Shown: positions 20,034-29,070, numbered from the stretch's first letter. The stretch: DNA of 64,000 nt from Leucobacter chironomi DSM 19883 (GCF_000421845.1 NZ_ATXU01000010.1:1-64000); one strand, 5' to 3'. The notes: generated by a model not told the origin, from the sequence alone. Made by a program: numbers and translations.

Positions 20034-21551
20034 ATGACCGACGACGCCCCCGCCGCGAGCCGCGCGCCGCAGACCGCAGCCCCCTATGCCGACGCGCTGC
20101 TCGCCCAATCGCGGCGCGACACCGTCAACCTCATGGTCCCCGGCCACGGCGCCACCCCCGACGGCCTCTCCGCCGACCTCGCGCGATTCTGCGGCGAGCA
20201 CGCCCTCGCCATGGACATCCCCCCGCTGATCGACGGCATCGACGTCGGCCCCGACTCCCCCTTCGAGGAGGCCACCCGACTGGCGGCGGAAGCCTGGGGA
20301 GCCCGCCGCACCTGGTTCCTCGCCAACGGGGCATCCCAGGCCAACCGGATGGCGACCCTCGCCGTCGCCGGGCTGCACACCGGCGACACCGTGATCGCCC
20401 AGCGCAGCGCGCACTCCAGCTTCACCGACGGGGTGATCCTCGGCGACCTGCTGCCCCGCTTCGTGACGCCGAGCATCGACGGCGCCCGCGGCATCAACCA
20501 CGGCGTCGACCCGCACGCGCTCGACGAAGCTCTCACCCGGGCCGCGCGGGACGGCGCCGCCGTCTCGGCCGTGTACGTCATCTCGCCCAGCTACTTCGGC
20601 GCCGTCGCCGACGTCGCCGCACTGGCCGAGGTCGCGCACCGGCACGGGGCGCCTCTCGTCGTCGACGGCGCCTGGGGATCCCACTTCGGCTTCCACCCCG
20701 GGCTGCCCGAATCACCCACCCGCCTCGGCGCAGACCTCGTCGTGTCGAGCACCCACAAGCTCGGCGGCAGCCTCACCCAGTCGGCGATGCTCCACCTCGG
20801 AGAGGGCCCCTTCGCAGACGCGCTCGAACCCCTGCTCGACCGGACCTACATGCTCACGCAGACCACCAGCGCGAGCGCGCTGCTGCTCGGCTCGCTCGAT
20901 ATCGCCCGCCGCGCCCTGGTGCAGGGGCGCGAACCGATCGGCGAGACCCTCGCCACCGTCGAGGAACTGCGCCAGACGCTGCGCACCGACGGCCGCTACC
21001 CCATCATCTCGGACGGGTTCTCGGCGTTCCCCGACATCGTCGCCCACGATCCGCTGCGCGTCTCCATCGATGTCACCGCAACCGGCCTGAGCGGGCACCG
21101 CATCCGCGAGATCCTCGCCGGCGAGCACGGCGTGCACCTCGAGATCTCGACCGCGCACGCGATCGTCGCCTTCATCGGCCCGGGCAAGCGGCCCGACCTC
21201 GCACGCTTCGCACGCGCGCTCTTCACCATCGCCGACCGCGCCGAGCCCGCAGGGGCCGAGAGCACCCTCGTCTTCCCGCCCCTTCCCCAGCCCGGCCCGA
21301 TGACCATCCGCCCCCGAACCGCCTACTTCTCGCCCCACGAGATCGTGCCCGCCGCCGAAGCCGTCGGGCGCATCTCGGCCGACTCGCTCGCCGCATACCC
21401 GCCGGGAATCCCCAACGTCATCCCCGGCGAACGCATCACCGCCGAGACCGTGGCGTTCCTGCAGACGGTCGCTGCGTCGCCGATCGGCTACGTGCGCGGC
21501 TCGCTCGACCCCGCCCTCGCCCGGTTCCGGGTCGTCGCCCGAGAGCCCTGA
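20034..21551 (+). CDS. Orn/Lys/Arg decarboxylase family PLP enzyme
   Basis: A 505-residue fold-type I decarboxylase of the major-domain family that includes SpeA-like arginine, lysine (CadA/LdcC) and ornithine decarboxylases, in the short form without the N-terminal wing domain. NLMVPGHGATPDGLS is the substrate-entry motif and WFLANGASQANRMA binds the cofactor phosphate. VVDGAWGSHFGFHP carries the cofactor aspartate and STHKLGGSLTQSAML the Schiff-base lysine. ATG 20034 follows GAAGGAG. The product would be putrescine, cadaverine or agmatine. It is divergent from the permease/GS-like operon and shares its control region. It could alternatively be a non-canonical paralog with another substrate. 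Confidence 0.88.
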   Translation: MTDDAPAASRAPQTAAPYADALLAQSRRDTVNLMVPGHGATPDGLSADLARFCGEHALAMDIPPLIDGIDVGPDSPFEEATRLAAEAWGARRTWFLANGASQANRMATLAVAGLHTGDTVIAQRSAHSSFTDGVILGDLLPRFVTPSIDGARGINHGVDPHALDEALTRAARDGAAVSAVYVISPSYFGAVADVAALAEVAHRHGAPLVVDGAWGSHFGFHPGLPESPTRLGADLVVSSTHKLGGSLTQSAMLHLGEGPFADALEPLLDRTYMLTQTTSASALLLGSLDIARRALVQGREPIGETLATVEELRQTLRTDGRYPIISDGFSAFPDIVAHDPLRVSIDVTATGLSGHRIREILAGEHGVHLEISTAHAIVAFIGPGKRPDLARFARALFTIADRAEPAGAESTLVFPPLPQPGPMTIRPRTAYFSPHEIVPAAEAVGRISADSLAAYPPGIPNVIPGERITAETVAFLQTVAASPIGYVRGSLDPALARFRVVAREP

Positions 21552-21609
21552 TCCCGACATCCGCCCAGCCCGCCGTGCCAGAGTGGAACCCACGATCCGA
21601 GGAGGACAC

Positions 21610-22038
21610 ATGCGAGTGGCGGCGGCATTCCTGGCCGATGCGGCCAACGTGCGCGAAGGCACGCTGAGCGTACTGTCGGGGTTCATCAACACGATCAACC
21701 GGGAGAGCTACCCCGCCCCGCTCGGCGCCACGCTCGTCGTGGTGGTCGAGTACGACGAGAGCGAAGCCCGCCGCGGCGATCCCGAGCGCTCCTTCCGCGC
21801 CCGCTGCGAACCGGCCGTCGGGGGCGCCGAGGTCTTCAGCCTCGAAGGCACCTTCAGCCTCGGGGGCGGCAACGACGCCTCCGGATACATCCCGATGGTC
21901 TTCCCGCTGAACGACGCGCAGGTGCCGATGCCCGGCAGCTACCGCATCGTCTTCGAGGGCACGGGCCTCGAACGGGTCGACGTGCGCTTCTACGCCAACG
22001 CCACCGAGATGCCGCCGCTCGACGAGTCGGAGCCCTGA
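21610..22038 (+). CDS. Conserved hypothetical protein, 142 aa
   Basis: A 142-residue soluble protein beginning MRVAAAFLADAANVREGTLS after GAGGAGG at a good distance. It has alternating beta strands (ATLVVVVEYDES, GAEVFSLEGTFSL, YRIVFEGTGLERVDVRFYAN) and no signal peptide, membrane segment or catalytic motif I recognise. The pattern suggests a small all-beta domain. It is 58 bp after the decarboxylase, on the same strand, so may be co-transcribed, but I cannot link it functionally. Confidence 0.7.
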   Translation: MRVAAAFLADAANVREGTLSVLSGFINTINRESYPAPLGATLVVVVEYDESEARRGDPERSFRARCEPAVGGAEVFSLEGTFSLGGGNDASGYIPMVFPLNDAQVPMPGSYRIVFEGTGLERVDVRFYANATEMPPLDESEP

Positions 22039-22130
22039 GCCGCGGCTGAGGCTGCTTCGCGGCTACTGCTTCGCGGCTCCGTGAGCGGGTGCGGATCGGC
22101 CCAACGCCCGCCTCATGGAAGGATTGGGGC

Positions 22131-22895
22131 ATGACCGAGTTGCCCCGCCTCATCGCCTTCGACCTCGACGACACCCTGGCCCCTTCGAAGTCGCCCGTCG
22201 ATCCCCGCATGCTCGCGGTGTTCGCCCGGCTGCTCGACCGCACCACCGTCGCCGTCATCTCGGGCGGCAACTTCGAGCAGTTCGAAGCCCAGCTGGTGGA
22301 CCGCCTCGACGCCTTCGCCGGCGTCGACGAGGCCGCCCTCAAGCGGCTGCACCTGCTGCCCACCTGCGGCACCCGCTACGAGCGCCGTGAGGACGGTCGC
22401 TGGGCGACGATCTACCGCGAGAACCTCTCGCCCGAGGAACGCGACGCCGCGCTCTCGGTGCTGCGCGAGGAAGCCGAACGGCTCGGGCTGTGGGAGGCCG
22501 AACCCTGGGGCGAGATCCTCGAGGATCGCGGATCCCAGGTCACCTTCTCGGCGCTCGGCCAGCGCGCCCCCGTCGAGGTGAAGCAGGCGTGGGACCCGGA
22601 CGGCGCGAAGAAGAACGCGCTGCGCGCCGCCGTGGCGGATCGCCTGCCCGGCCTCGAGGTGCGCAGCGGCGGGTCCACCTCGGTCGACATCACGAGGCGC
22701 GGCATCGACAAGGCCTACGGTATGCGCAAGCTCGAGGCCCACACCGGTATCCCGCTCGACGCGATGCTGTTCGTGGGCGACCGACTCGATCCCGACGGCA
22801 ACGACTACCCGGTGAAGGCCCTCGGCGTGGCGTGCCGGGAGGTCGAGGGCTGGGAGGACACCGCCGACTTCCTCGAAGCGCTGCTCGCCGGCTGA
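22131..22895 (+). CDS. HAD-superfamily IIB hydrolase (Cof/SPP-like phosphatase)
   Basis: A 254-residue haloacid-dehalogenase phosphatase. Motif I is FDLDDTLAPSKSP with the nucleophile and acid/base aspartates. Motif II is VISGGN, the motif III lysine lies in the ITRRGIDKAYGM region, and motif IV is VGDRLDPDGNDYPV. The cap between motifs II and III is type C2B, as in sucrose-phosphate phosphatase, phosphomannomutase and Cof proteins. ATG 22131 follows GGAAGG. The substrate is probably a phosphosugar but cannot be specified. Confidence 0.88.
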   Translation: MTELPRLIAFDLDDTLAPSKSPVDPRMLAVFARLLDRTTVAVISGGNFEQFEAQLVDRLDAFAGVDEAALKRLHLLPTCGTRYERREDGRWATIYRENLSPEERDAALSVLREEAERLGLWEAEPWGEILEDRGSQVTFSALGQRAPVEVKQAWDPDGAKKNALRAAVADRLPGLEVRSGGSTSVDITRRGIDKAYGMRKLEAHTGIPLDAMLFVGDRLDPDGNDYPVKALGVACREVEGWEDTADFLEALLAG

Positions 22896-22955
22896 GCCTG
22901 CCGTGCTGCGCGCCGCCGCCTAGCAGACGGCCCGGACGGGTCCCGCGGCCTCGGC

Positions 22956-23077
22956 CGGCTTCTGCCTCTGTCCCCTCGCCCGACTGCTGCCTCCGTCCCC
23001 TCGCCCGGCTGCTGCCTCCGTCCCCTCGCCCGGCTGCTGCCTCCGTCCCCTCGCCCGGCTGCTGCCTCCGTCCCCTC
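22956..23077. repeat. 25-bp tandem repeat, about 4.8 copies
   Basis: Unit CTGCTGCCTCCGTCCCCTCG + CCCGG, with copies starting at 22984, 23009, 23034 and 23059 and a diverged first copy near 22959. It lies in the gap 22896-23324 between the HAD gene (+) and mqo (-), immediately before a long palindrome. The middle copies are identical, indicating recent expansion. The remainder of the gap (23140-23324) shows no gene. Confidence 0.9.
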
Positions 23078-23079
23078 TG

Positions 23080-23138
23080 AATCGGGGTCACTTTTGGCCG
23101 CGTGTCGGAGCGACACGCGGCCAAAAGTGACCCCGATT
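23080..23138. terminator. Long perfect palindrome, likely bidirectional terminator
   Basis: 28-bp perfect stem: 23080-23107 pairs with 23111-23138, loop GAG. The arm begins AATCGGGGTCACTTTTGGCC. It sits between convergent genes and shares the GGGGTCACTTTTNGCCG core with the palindrome at 32689-32752, so both belong to a repeat class. Confidence 0.75.
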
Positions 23139-23324
23139 TCTGAAACGCAACACGGCAGAGAGCAGCCGCGGCTGGCGTACGGCGGCTGATCGACGCCGGG
23201 ACAGCGGCGGCGCGCCGCCGCGGGTCCGGCTTCTGCCGGATACGCCGGAGGGCGCCCTCTCGGACGCCCTCCGGCAGTTGGCGAGCGGAGGCCGCGACCG
23301 CGGCTCAGCTCTCGGGATCGACGA

Positions 23325-24827
23325 TCAGGCCTCGACGGCCGGCTGCGCGGCCGGAACGAGCCCGAGCACCTCGGCGGTCTCGGCGAGCGTCGCGGCGGCC
23401 ACCGCCGCATCGCCGTTGACGCCCTCGCCGAGCGCGGGGATCTGCTGCTTGAACGCGGCCTTCCAGCCGCCCTCGTACTGCTCCGGGAAGCAGCGCTGCA
23501 GCACGTCGATCATGGCGTGCACCGCGGTCGAGGCGCCGGGCGAGGCGCCCAGCAGGCCGGCGATCGACCCCTCGGCGCCCGTGATGACCTCGGTGCCGAA
23601 CTGGAGGATGCCACCCTTCTGGGGATCCTTCTTCATAACCTGCACACGCTGACCGGCGGTGATCATCTGCCAGTCCTCGGTGCGGGCGGTGGGCATGTAC
23701 TCGCGCAGGGTAGCCATCTGCTTCTCACGGCTGGCCAGCACCTCGCCGACGAGGTACTTCTCAAGCCCGAACTCGGTGAGGCCGACCTTGAGCATGGGGC
23801 CGAGGTTGTGGGCGCGCACCGACCCGGGCAGATCCCACCAGGAGCCCTTCTTGAGGAAGTTGGGGCTGAAGCCGGCGTACGGGCCGAAGAGCAGGCTCTC
23901 CTTGCCGTCGACGATGCGGGTGTCGAGGTGCGGCACCGACATGGGCGGAGCGCCCACAGCGGCCTTGCCGTACACCTTGGCGCGGTGCTGCTGCACGATC
24001 TCCGGCTTGTCGCACTTGAGGAACTTGCCGCTGATGGGGAAGCCGCCGAAGCCCTTGATCTCGGGAATGCCCGAGGTCTGCAGCAGCGGCAGCGCGCCGC
24101 CACCGGCGCCGACGAACACGAACTTGGCGTTCACGATGGTGCGGGCGTGGCCGGAGAGGTTCTCGACGTGCACGTTCCAGGTGCCGTCGGTCTGACGGTG
24201 CAGCTTGGTGACGCGCTGCTCCAGGTGCAGGTTCGCACCCTTCGAGACGAGATGGTCGATGAGCTGATGCGTGACCGCACCGAAGTCGACGTCGGTGCCG
24301 CTCTCAGAGCGGGTTGCCGCGAAGACCTCGTCCTTGGCGCGGCGATCGACGAGCAGCGGGGCCCACTCGGCGATCTTCTCGGGATCGTCGCTGAACTCCA
24401 TGTCGGCGAACAGGGGCTCGCTCTGCAGCAGCTCGTGGCGGCGTCGTAGGTAGTCGACGTTCGCCTCGCCGCGCACGAAGGTCATATGCGGGGTGGCGTT
24501 GATGAACGAGGAGGGCTCGCCGAGCACACCCTGCTTCACGAGCGACGACCACCACTGCCGGGAGAGCTGGAACTGCTCGTTGATGTCGATCGCCTTCGCG
24601 GCCGACAGCGATCCGTCCTTGCCCTCGGGCATGTAGTTGAGCTCGCAGAGGGCCGCGTGCCCCGTGCCCGCGTTGTTCCAGGCGTTGCTGCTCTCGGTAG
24701 CCACCTGGGAGCGGGACTCGAAGATCTCGATCGACCAGTCGGGCTGCACCTGCTTGATGAGGGTGCCCAGGGTGGCGCTCATCACACCACCGCCGACGAG
24801 GACGACGTCTACCGTGTTCTTACTCAC
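23325..24827 (-). CDS. mqo: Malate:quinone oxidoreductase
   Basis: A 500-residue FAD-dependent membrane-associated dehydrogenase that oxidises malate to oxaloacetate and passes electrons to menaquinone. The N-terminal dinucleotide motif is VVLVGGGVMSATLG (8-21). Mqo-specific stretches are visible: ESSNAWNNAGTGHAALCELN, NATPHMTFVRG, LLFGPYAGFSPNFLKKGSWW and GSIAGLLGASPGASTAV. Full length. The start is GTG 24827; a TAGACT box lies eight bases before it, so the transcript may be (nearly) leaderless. It is monocistronic between a convergent HAD gene and radA. Confidence 0.97.
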   Translation of the reverse strand: MSKNTVDVVLVGGGVMSATLGTLIKQVQPDWSIEIFESRSQVATESSNAWNNAGTGHAALCELNYMPEGKDGSLSAAKAIDINEQFQLSRQWWSSLVKQGVLGEPSSFINATPHMTFVRGEANVDYLRRRHELLQSEPLFADMEFSDDPEKIAEWAPLLVDRRAKDEVFAATRSESGTDVDFGAVTHQLIDHLVSKGANLHLEQRVTKLHRQTDGTWNVHVENLSGHARTIVNAKFVFVGAGGGALPLLQTSGIPEIKGFGGFPISGKFLKCDKPEIVQQHRAKVYGKAAVGAPPMSVPHLDTRIVDGKESLLFGPYAGFSPNFLKKGSWWDLPGSVRAHNLGPMLKVGLTEFGLEKYLVGEVLASREKQMATLREYMPTARTEDWQMITAGQRVQVMKKDPQKGGILQFGTEVITGAEGSIAGLLGASPGASTAVHAMIDVLQRCFPEQYEGGWKAAFKQQIPALGEGVNGDAAVAAATLAETAEVLGLVPAAQPAVEA

Positions 24828-24856
24828 GATCGTCCAGTCTACCCTCCCTCCGCCCC

Positions 24857-26179
24857 CTAGAGACCCGCCCGCGATCGGGCGCCCTGCAGGGTCTCCGCGG
24901 CCGCGTCCACGACCCGGGTGTAGCCCAAGCGGGCCGCCTCACCGGCCCGCTGCGCCCCGGCCACGACCGGGCGCACCTCGCCGGCCAGGCTGATCTCGCC
25001 GAATGCTGCGAGATCGTGCGGCAGCGGGCGGTCGGTGATCGCCGACAGCACGGCGAGCGCGATCGCGAGGTCGGCCGCCGGCTCGGCGAGCTTCACCCCG
25101 CCCACCGTCGACACGTAGACGTCCTGGTCGTGCAGGCGCGCGCCGATGCGCCGTTCGAGCACGGCGAGGATCATCGCCACCCGCGATGGGTCGACGCCGC
25201 CGGTGACCCGCCGCGGATTGGGCGTGGCGCTCTTCGCGACGAGCGCCTGCACCTCGACAGGCAGCGCCCGGCGCCCCTCCATCGCGACGGTGGCGCAGGT
25301 GCCGCTCACTGGCGACGCGGATCGGCTGAGGAACAGCCCGCTGGGGTCGGGCACCTCGACGATGCCGCGATCCTGCATCTCGAAGCACCCGACCTCGTCG
25401 GTGGGGCCGAAGCGGTTCTTGAGCGTGCGCAGGAATCGCAGCGAGGTCTGCCGGTCGCCCTCGAAGTGGCAGACCACGTCGACGAGGTGCTCGAGCAGGC
25501 GCGGCCCGGCCACGGAGCCGTCTTTCGTGACGTGCCCCACCAGGATCACGGGGGTGCCCCGACCCTTCGCGGCGCGGATGAGTGCGCCCGCGACCTCGCG
25601 CACCTGGGCCGGACCGCCCGCCGCCCCGTCGACCTCACCGCTCGCGAGCGTCTGCACGGAGTCGACGATCACCAGCGCGGGATCGACCTGCTCGATGTGC
25701 CCGAGCACCGTGGCGAGGTCGGTCTCGCTCGCGAGGAACAGGGTGTCGTGCAGCGCGCCCGTACGCTCCGCCCGCATTCGGATCTGGCCGGCCGACTCCT
25801 CGCCGCTGGCGTAGAGCACCCGCGCACCGACCGAGGCGGCGCGGGCCGCGGCGTCGAGCAGCAGCGTCGACTTGCCCACGCCGGGCTCGCCGGAGAACAG
25901 GATCGCCGCGCCCGGCACGACTCCGCCGCCGAGCACGCGGTCCAGCTCGCCGATGCCGGTCTGCCGATGCCGCACCGCCTCCCCCGTGAGCTGGGTGATG
26001 GGCCGGGCCTCCCTCCCCGCCCCGGGAGCCACCGCGCGCGTGGTGCGGGCGAGCGAGGCGCCCGCGGCCGCGCGCTCTTCGACCGTGCCCCACTGCTGGC
26101 ACTCACCGCAGCGGCCGACCCACTTCGAGGTCTGCCACCCGCATTCGGTGCACACGTACGCACTGCTCGTTCTCGCCAT
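24857..26179 (-). CDS. radA: DNA repair protein RadA
   Basis: A 440-residue RecA-like ATPase that promotes branch migration in recombinational repair. The N-terminal zinc finger uses C10, C13, C24 and C27. Walker A is GEPGVGKST (97-105), the RadA-specific KNRFG motif lies in LKNRFGPTDEVGC, and a C-terminal Lon-protease-like domain ends the protein (STVGGVKLAEPAADLAIALA). ATG 26179 lies six bases after TAGGCT, suggesting a leaderless mRNA. Confidence 0.97.
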   Translation of the reverse strand: MARTSSAYVCTECGWQTSKWVGRCGECQQWGTVEERAAAGASLARTTRAVAPGAGREARPITQLTGEAVRHRQTGIGELDRVLGGGVVPGAAILFSGEPGVGKSTLLLDAAARAASVGARVLYASGEESAGQIRMRAERTGALHDTLFLASETDLATVLGHIEQVDPALVIVDSVQTLASGEVDGAAGGPAQVREVAGALIRAAKGRGTPVILVGHVTKDGSVAGPRLLEHLVDVVCHFEGDRQTSLRFLRTLKNRFGPTDEVGCFEMQDRGIVEVPDPSGLFLSRSASPVSGTCATVAMEGRRALPVEVQALVAKSATPNPRRVTGGVDPSRVAMILAVLERRIGARLHDQDVYVSTVGGVKLAEPAADLAIALAVLSAITDRPLPHDLAAFGEISLAGEVRPVVAGAQRAGEAARLGYTRVVDAAAETLQGARSRAGL

Positions 26180-26185
26180 GCGGCG

Positions 26186-26191
26186 AGCCTA
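26186..26191 (-). promoter_or_regulatory. Putative leaderless -10 box of radA
   Basis: TAGGCT, six bases before ATG 26179. Confidence 0.5.
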
Positions 26192-26260
26192 ACGCCAGCC
26201 TCTGACATTCACGTTTCGGGACCGCCCGAGCCCGGAGGCGGAACCGCGGGCCAATGCCCC

Positions 26261-27931
26261 CTACTTCTTGAAGAGGTTGCGCAGCACCTGGTTCACGACG
26301 GTGCGCACGCCGGAGGTCACGACCGAGCCGACCCTGTCGACGGTCTTCTTCGTCGCCGCGGCCCGTTCGCGTTCGCGCCGCGCCTCCTCCTGCTCGGCTT
26401 TCCGCGCGGCGGCCGCGGCCGCGCGCTCGGCTTCGCGCTCCGCTTTCCGTTCGGCAGCGGCGGCGGCCTTCTCCTCAGCTTTCGCCTGCGCGGCGGCCTC
26501 CTTCTCGGCGGCGGCCCTCGCCTCCTCCTCGGCGCGGGCGGCTGCGGTCTCGTCGGCGCGCTCGGCGAGCACCTCGGTCGCCGAGCGCTCGTTCACGGCT
26601 TCGCCGTACTTCGCCTGCAGCGGCGACACCAGCACCGCGGCCTGCACGGTCGCGGCGGGGGCCGGGTCCATCGCCCCCTGCGGCGCGCGCAGACGCGTCC
26701 ACGCGACCGGCGTCGGCGCGCCCTTCTCACCCATCACGGTGACGATCGCCTCGCCGGTGCCGAGCGACTGCAGCACCTCTGCGAGGTCGTAGCCCGAGTT
26801 CGGGTAGGTCGAGACGGTCGCTTTGAGCGCTTTCGCGTCGTCGGGGGTGTGGGCGCGAAGGGCGTGCTGCACGCGCGAGCCGAGCTGGGCGAGCACGTCG
26901 CCGGGGACGTCTTTCGGGGTCTGGGTCACGAAGAACACGCCCACGCCCTTCGAGCGGATCAGCCGCACAGTCTGGGTGATCTGCTGCAGGAACGCCTTCG
27001 ATGCGTCGGCGAAGAGCAGGTGCGCTTCATCGAAGAAGAACACCAGTTCCGGCTTGTCGCGGTCGCCCACCTCGGGCAGCGTCTCGAAGAGCTCCGACAG
27101 CAGGAACATCAGGAACGTCGAGAAGAGCACCGGGCGGTCTTGCACGCCGGGCACTTCGAGCAGGTTCACGACGCCGCGCTCGATGCCGTCGGCGTCGGCG
27201 ACGGTGCGCAGCAGATCGGCCGGGTCGAAGGCCGGCTCGCCGAAGAACACGTCGGCGCCCTCGGCGGCGAACGCGATGACGTTGCGCTGGATCACCCCCA
27301 CGGTCTGCCGCGAGAGGCCGCCGATCTGCGCGATCTGCGCTTTGCCGTCGTCGCTCGTGAGGTACGCGAGCAGCGACTGCAGGTCGTCGAGCCCGATGAG
27401 CGGCAGCCCCTGCTCGCGGGCGTAGTAGAAGATGAGGCCGAGGCTCGATTCCTGGGTCTGGTTGAGCCCGAGCACCTTCGCGAGCATCACCGGGCCGAAC
27501 TTTTCGATGGTGGTGCGGATCGGCACGCCGACCCCCAGCCCGCCGAGCGTGAAGAACTCGGTCGTCGAGGCGTGCGGCTGCCACTCCTGCCCGATGCCGG
27601 CGGTGCGGGCAAGCAGCTTCTCGTTCGGTTCGCCGGCGACGGCGATGCCGGAGAGGTCGCCCTTGATGTCGGCGGCGAAGACGGGCACGCCGTGCGCGGC
27701 GATCTGCTCGGCGAGCACCTGCAGGGTGCGGGTCTTACCGGTGCCGGTGGCGCCGGCGATGAGGCCGTGCCGGTTCAGCATGCCGAGCGGGATGGTGATC
27801 TGCGCGTCGGGGCGGGGGTCGCCGTTGACGAGCGCTCCGAGGTCGAGCATCGTGGGGCCGCCGTCAGATGCCGACGCGGGGTACCCGCTCCGCACCGCTT
27901 CGACCTGTTCCTCGGTCAGTGGTTCGCCCAT
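26261..27931 (-). CDS. HerA-like (DUF853) helicase/ATPase
   Basis: A 556-residue FtsK/HerA-superfamily ATPase resembling E. coli YjgR. Walker A is GATGTGKT (60-67); Walker B lies in ELVFFFDEAHLLF; a sensor region reads VGVFFVTQTPKDVPGDVLAQ. Residues ~430-530 are a highly charged Ala/Glu/Arg region predicted to be a coiled coil, ending in VLRNLFKK. The function of DUF853 proteins is not well established; a DNA-pumping or end-processing role is inferred from the HerA fold. No NurA nuclease is adjacent. It precedes radA on the same strand with an 80-bp gap. Confidence 0.85.
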   Translation of the reverse strand: MGEPLTEEQVEAVRSGYPASASDGGPTMLDLGALVNGDPRPDAQITIPLGMLNRHGLIAGATGTGKTRTLQVLAEQIAAHGVPVFAADIKGDLSGIAVAGEPNEKLLARTAGIGQEWQPHASTTEFFTLGGLGVGVPIRTTIEKFGPVMLAKVLGLNQTQESSLGLIFYYAREQGLPLIGLDDLQSLLAYLTSDDGKAQIAQIGGLSRQTVGVIQRNVIAFAAEGADVFFGEPAFDPADLLRTVADADGIERGVVNLLEVPGVQDRPVLFSTFLMFLLSELFETLPEVGDRDKPELVFFFDEAHLLFADASKAFLQQITQTVRLIRSKGVGVFFVTQTPKDVPGDVLAQLGSRVQHALRAHTPDDAKALKATVSTYPNSGYDLAEVLQSLGTGEAIVTVMGEKGAPTPVAWTRLRAPQGAMDPAPAATVQAAVLVSPLQAKYGEAVNERSATEVLAERADETAAARAEEEARAAAEKEAAAQAKAEEKAAAAAERKAEREAERAAAAAARKAEQEEARRERERAAATKKTVDRVGSVVTSGVRTVVNQVLRNLFKK

Positions 27932-28233
27932 GCGTTCGCTCCCTCGCGGTGTGTCACTCCTGTCGTCTCACAGGGTAGCCGAGGGGCTCGGTTCGCGGGT
28001 GGCGGCAGTGGCGGATCGCAGGCCTCGGGCGGCCACCGCATTCGGCTGGCGCGCCTATTCACCGCCTCTATGCACGCCGCGGAGGGGGTCTCAGCAAGCG
28101 CCTTCCCGGGCCCCGCTGCCCACGCGCCGGGAGAGACTCGCCGCGTCTTCTTGCAACGGCGCACGACCATCGCCGTACATGCGGAGCGCTTGAGGGCAGC
28201 GCTGCCCCAACACGCCCGATGATCCGCCCTCGA

Positions 28234-28263
28234 TTCGCGTTGCGCAGGCCGATGCCGTATTCT
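28234..28263 (+). promoter_or_regulatory. Putative tRNA-Ser promoter
   Basis: TTCGCG (28234-28239), 18-bp spacer, TATTCT (28258-28263), ending seven bases before the tRNA 5' end at 28271. The rest of the gap 27932-28233 shows nothing convincing. Confidence 0.4.
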
Positions 28264-28270
28264 TTTTCGC

Positions 28271-28361
28271 GGTGACGTGTCCGAGCGGCCGAAGGTGCGA
28301 CTCTCGAAAAGTCGTGTGCGGTAACCCCGCACCGTGGGTTCAAATCCCACCGTCACCGCCA
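28271..28361 (+). tRNA. tRNA-Ser (CGA)
   Basis: Acceptor stem GGTGACG pairs with CGTCACC (28351-28357), discriminator G 28358, and CCA is encoded at 28359-28361. The anticodon stem is CGACT/AGTCG with loop CTCGAAA; anticodon CGA at 28305-28307 reads UCG. A long variable arm and T-loop GGGTTCAAATC are characteristic of tRNA-Ser. Confidence 0.96.
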
Positions 28362-28365
28362 CCGC

Positions 28366-28409
28366 GAAGGCCCCGAGATCCCTGAGAAATCAGCGGATCC
28401 GGGGCCTTC
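28366..28409. terminator. Terminator after tRNA-Ser
   Basis: GAAGGCCCCG...GATCC pairs with GGATCCGGGGCCTTC around a 13-nt loop, eight bases after the tRNA. It may also serve the convergent nucleosidase gene. Confidence 0.75.
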
Positions 28410-28512
28410 GTCATGTCCGGGCGGCTGGCCGCGCGGGCGACCGGGGCCGGGTTGCCGAGGCGGCCAGGCCCGGGCCCCGAGCGTCGAACTCGGGTCGCCG
28501 GGCGGCCCCGGC

Positions 28513-29070
28513 TCACGCCAGGCGGTTCCAGAACTCGCGCAGCTGCTCGCTCTTGCGGAACACGATCGTGTCCCACTCCTCGTCGGTGGTCGAGCTGTCG
28601 GCGAAGTCCGAGGGCACCTTGAACATCTGCAGCGGCACCCCGAAGCGCTCGCAGACGCTCGCGTAGGCGTAGGCCTCCATGTCGACGAGCGAGGCCCCGA
28701 GGCTCGCGATGTGGCCGCGCTGGGCGTCATCCTTCACGAAGACGTCACCGGTGGCGATCACCGCGGTGCGCTCCGGGGGCAGGATCGCGTCGCCCGCGGG
28801 GCGCAGCTCGGGCGAGGGCAGCGAGAAGTCGTGCTGCACCACGCCCGTGATCTGGTAGATATCCTCAAGGCTCGGGCGCTCGGGCCCGTCGCTCACGACT
28901 CCGGCCGTGCCGAGCACGACGACGCGCTCAGCAGCGCCCGCCGCGAGGGCGCTCGCCAACGACACCGCCGCGTTCACCTTGCCGACCCCGGTCACCAGGT
29001 GGGGCACGTCGGAGAAGGCGGAGGCCTCGTCTCGGTGCGCGAACACGAGCAGCGTGGCGGGCTGGGGCAT
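28513..29070 (-). CDS. Phosphorylase-superfamily nucleosidase (MTA/SAH nucleosidase-like)
   Basis: A 185-residue member of the PNP/UDP phosphorylase superfamily, shorter than typical Pfs/MtnN (~230). TGVGKVNAAVSLASAL matches the N-terminal loop, VLGTAGVV the phosphate/ribose loop, SLVDMEAYAYASVC the ribose-binding MEA motif, and KVPSDFAD the purine-site SDxAD. ATG 29070 has AGGAG eight bases upstream, so the 15 further N-terminal codons are not used. With luxS next door the likely reaction is SAH to S-ribosylhomocysteine plus adenine, feeding LuxS. The gene is divergent from a small ORF, with a LexA-like box between. Confidence 0.8.
   Translation of the reverse strand: MPQPATLLVFAHRDEASAFSDVPHLVTGVGKVNAAVSLASALAAGAAERVVVLGTAGVVSDGPERPSLEDIYQITGVVQHDFSLPSPELRPAGDAILPPERTAVIATGDVFVKDDAQRGHIASLGASLVDMEAYAYASVCERFGVPLQMFKVPSDFADSSTTDEEWDTIVFRKSEQLREFWNRLA

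Noticed and set aside
22956..23077. CRISPR-like array
   Set aside because: Units are directly adjacent with no spacers, only 25 bp, and no cas genes are near.
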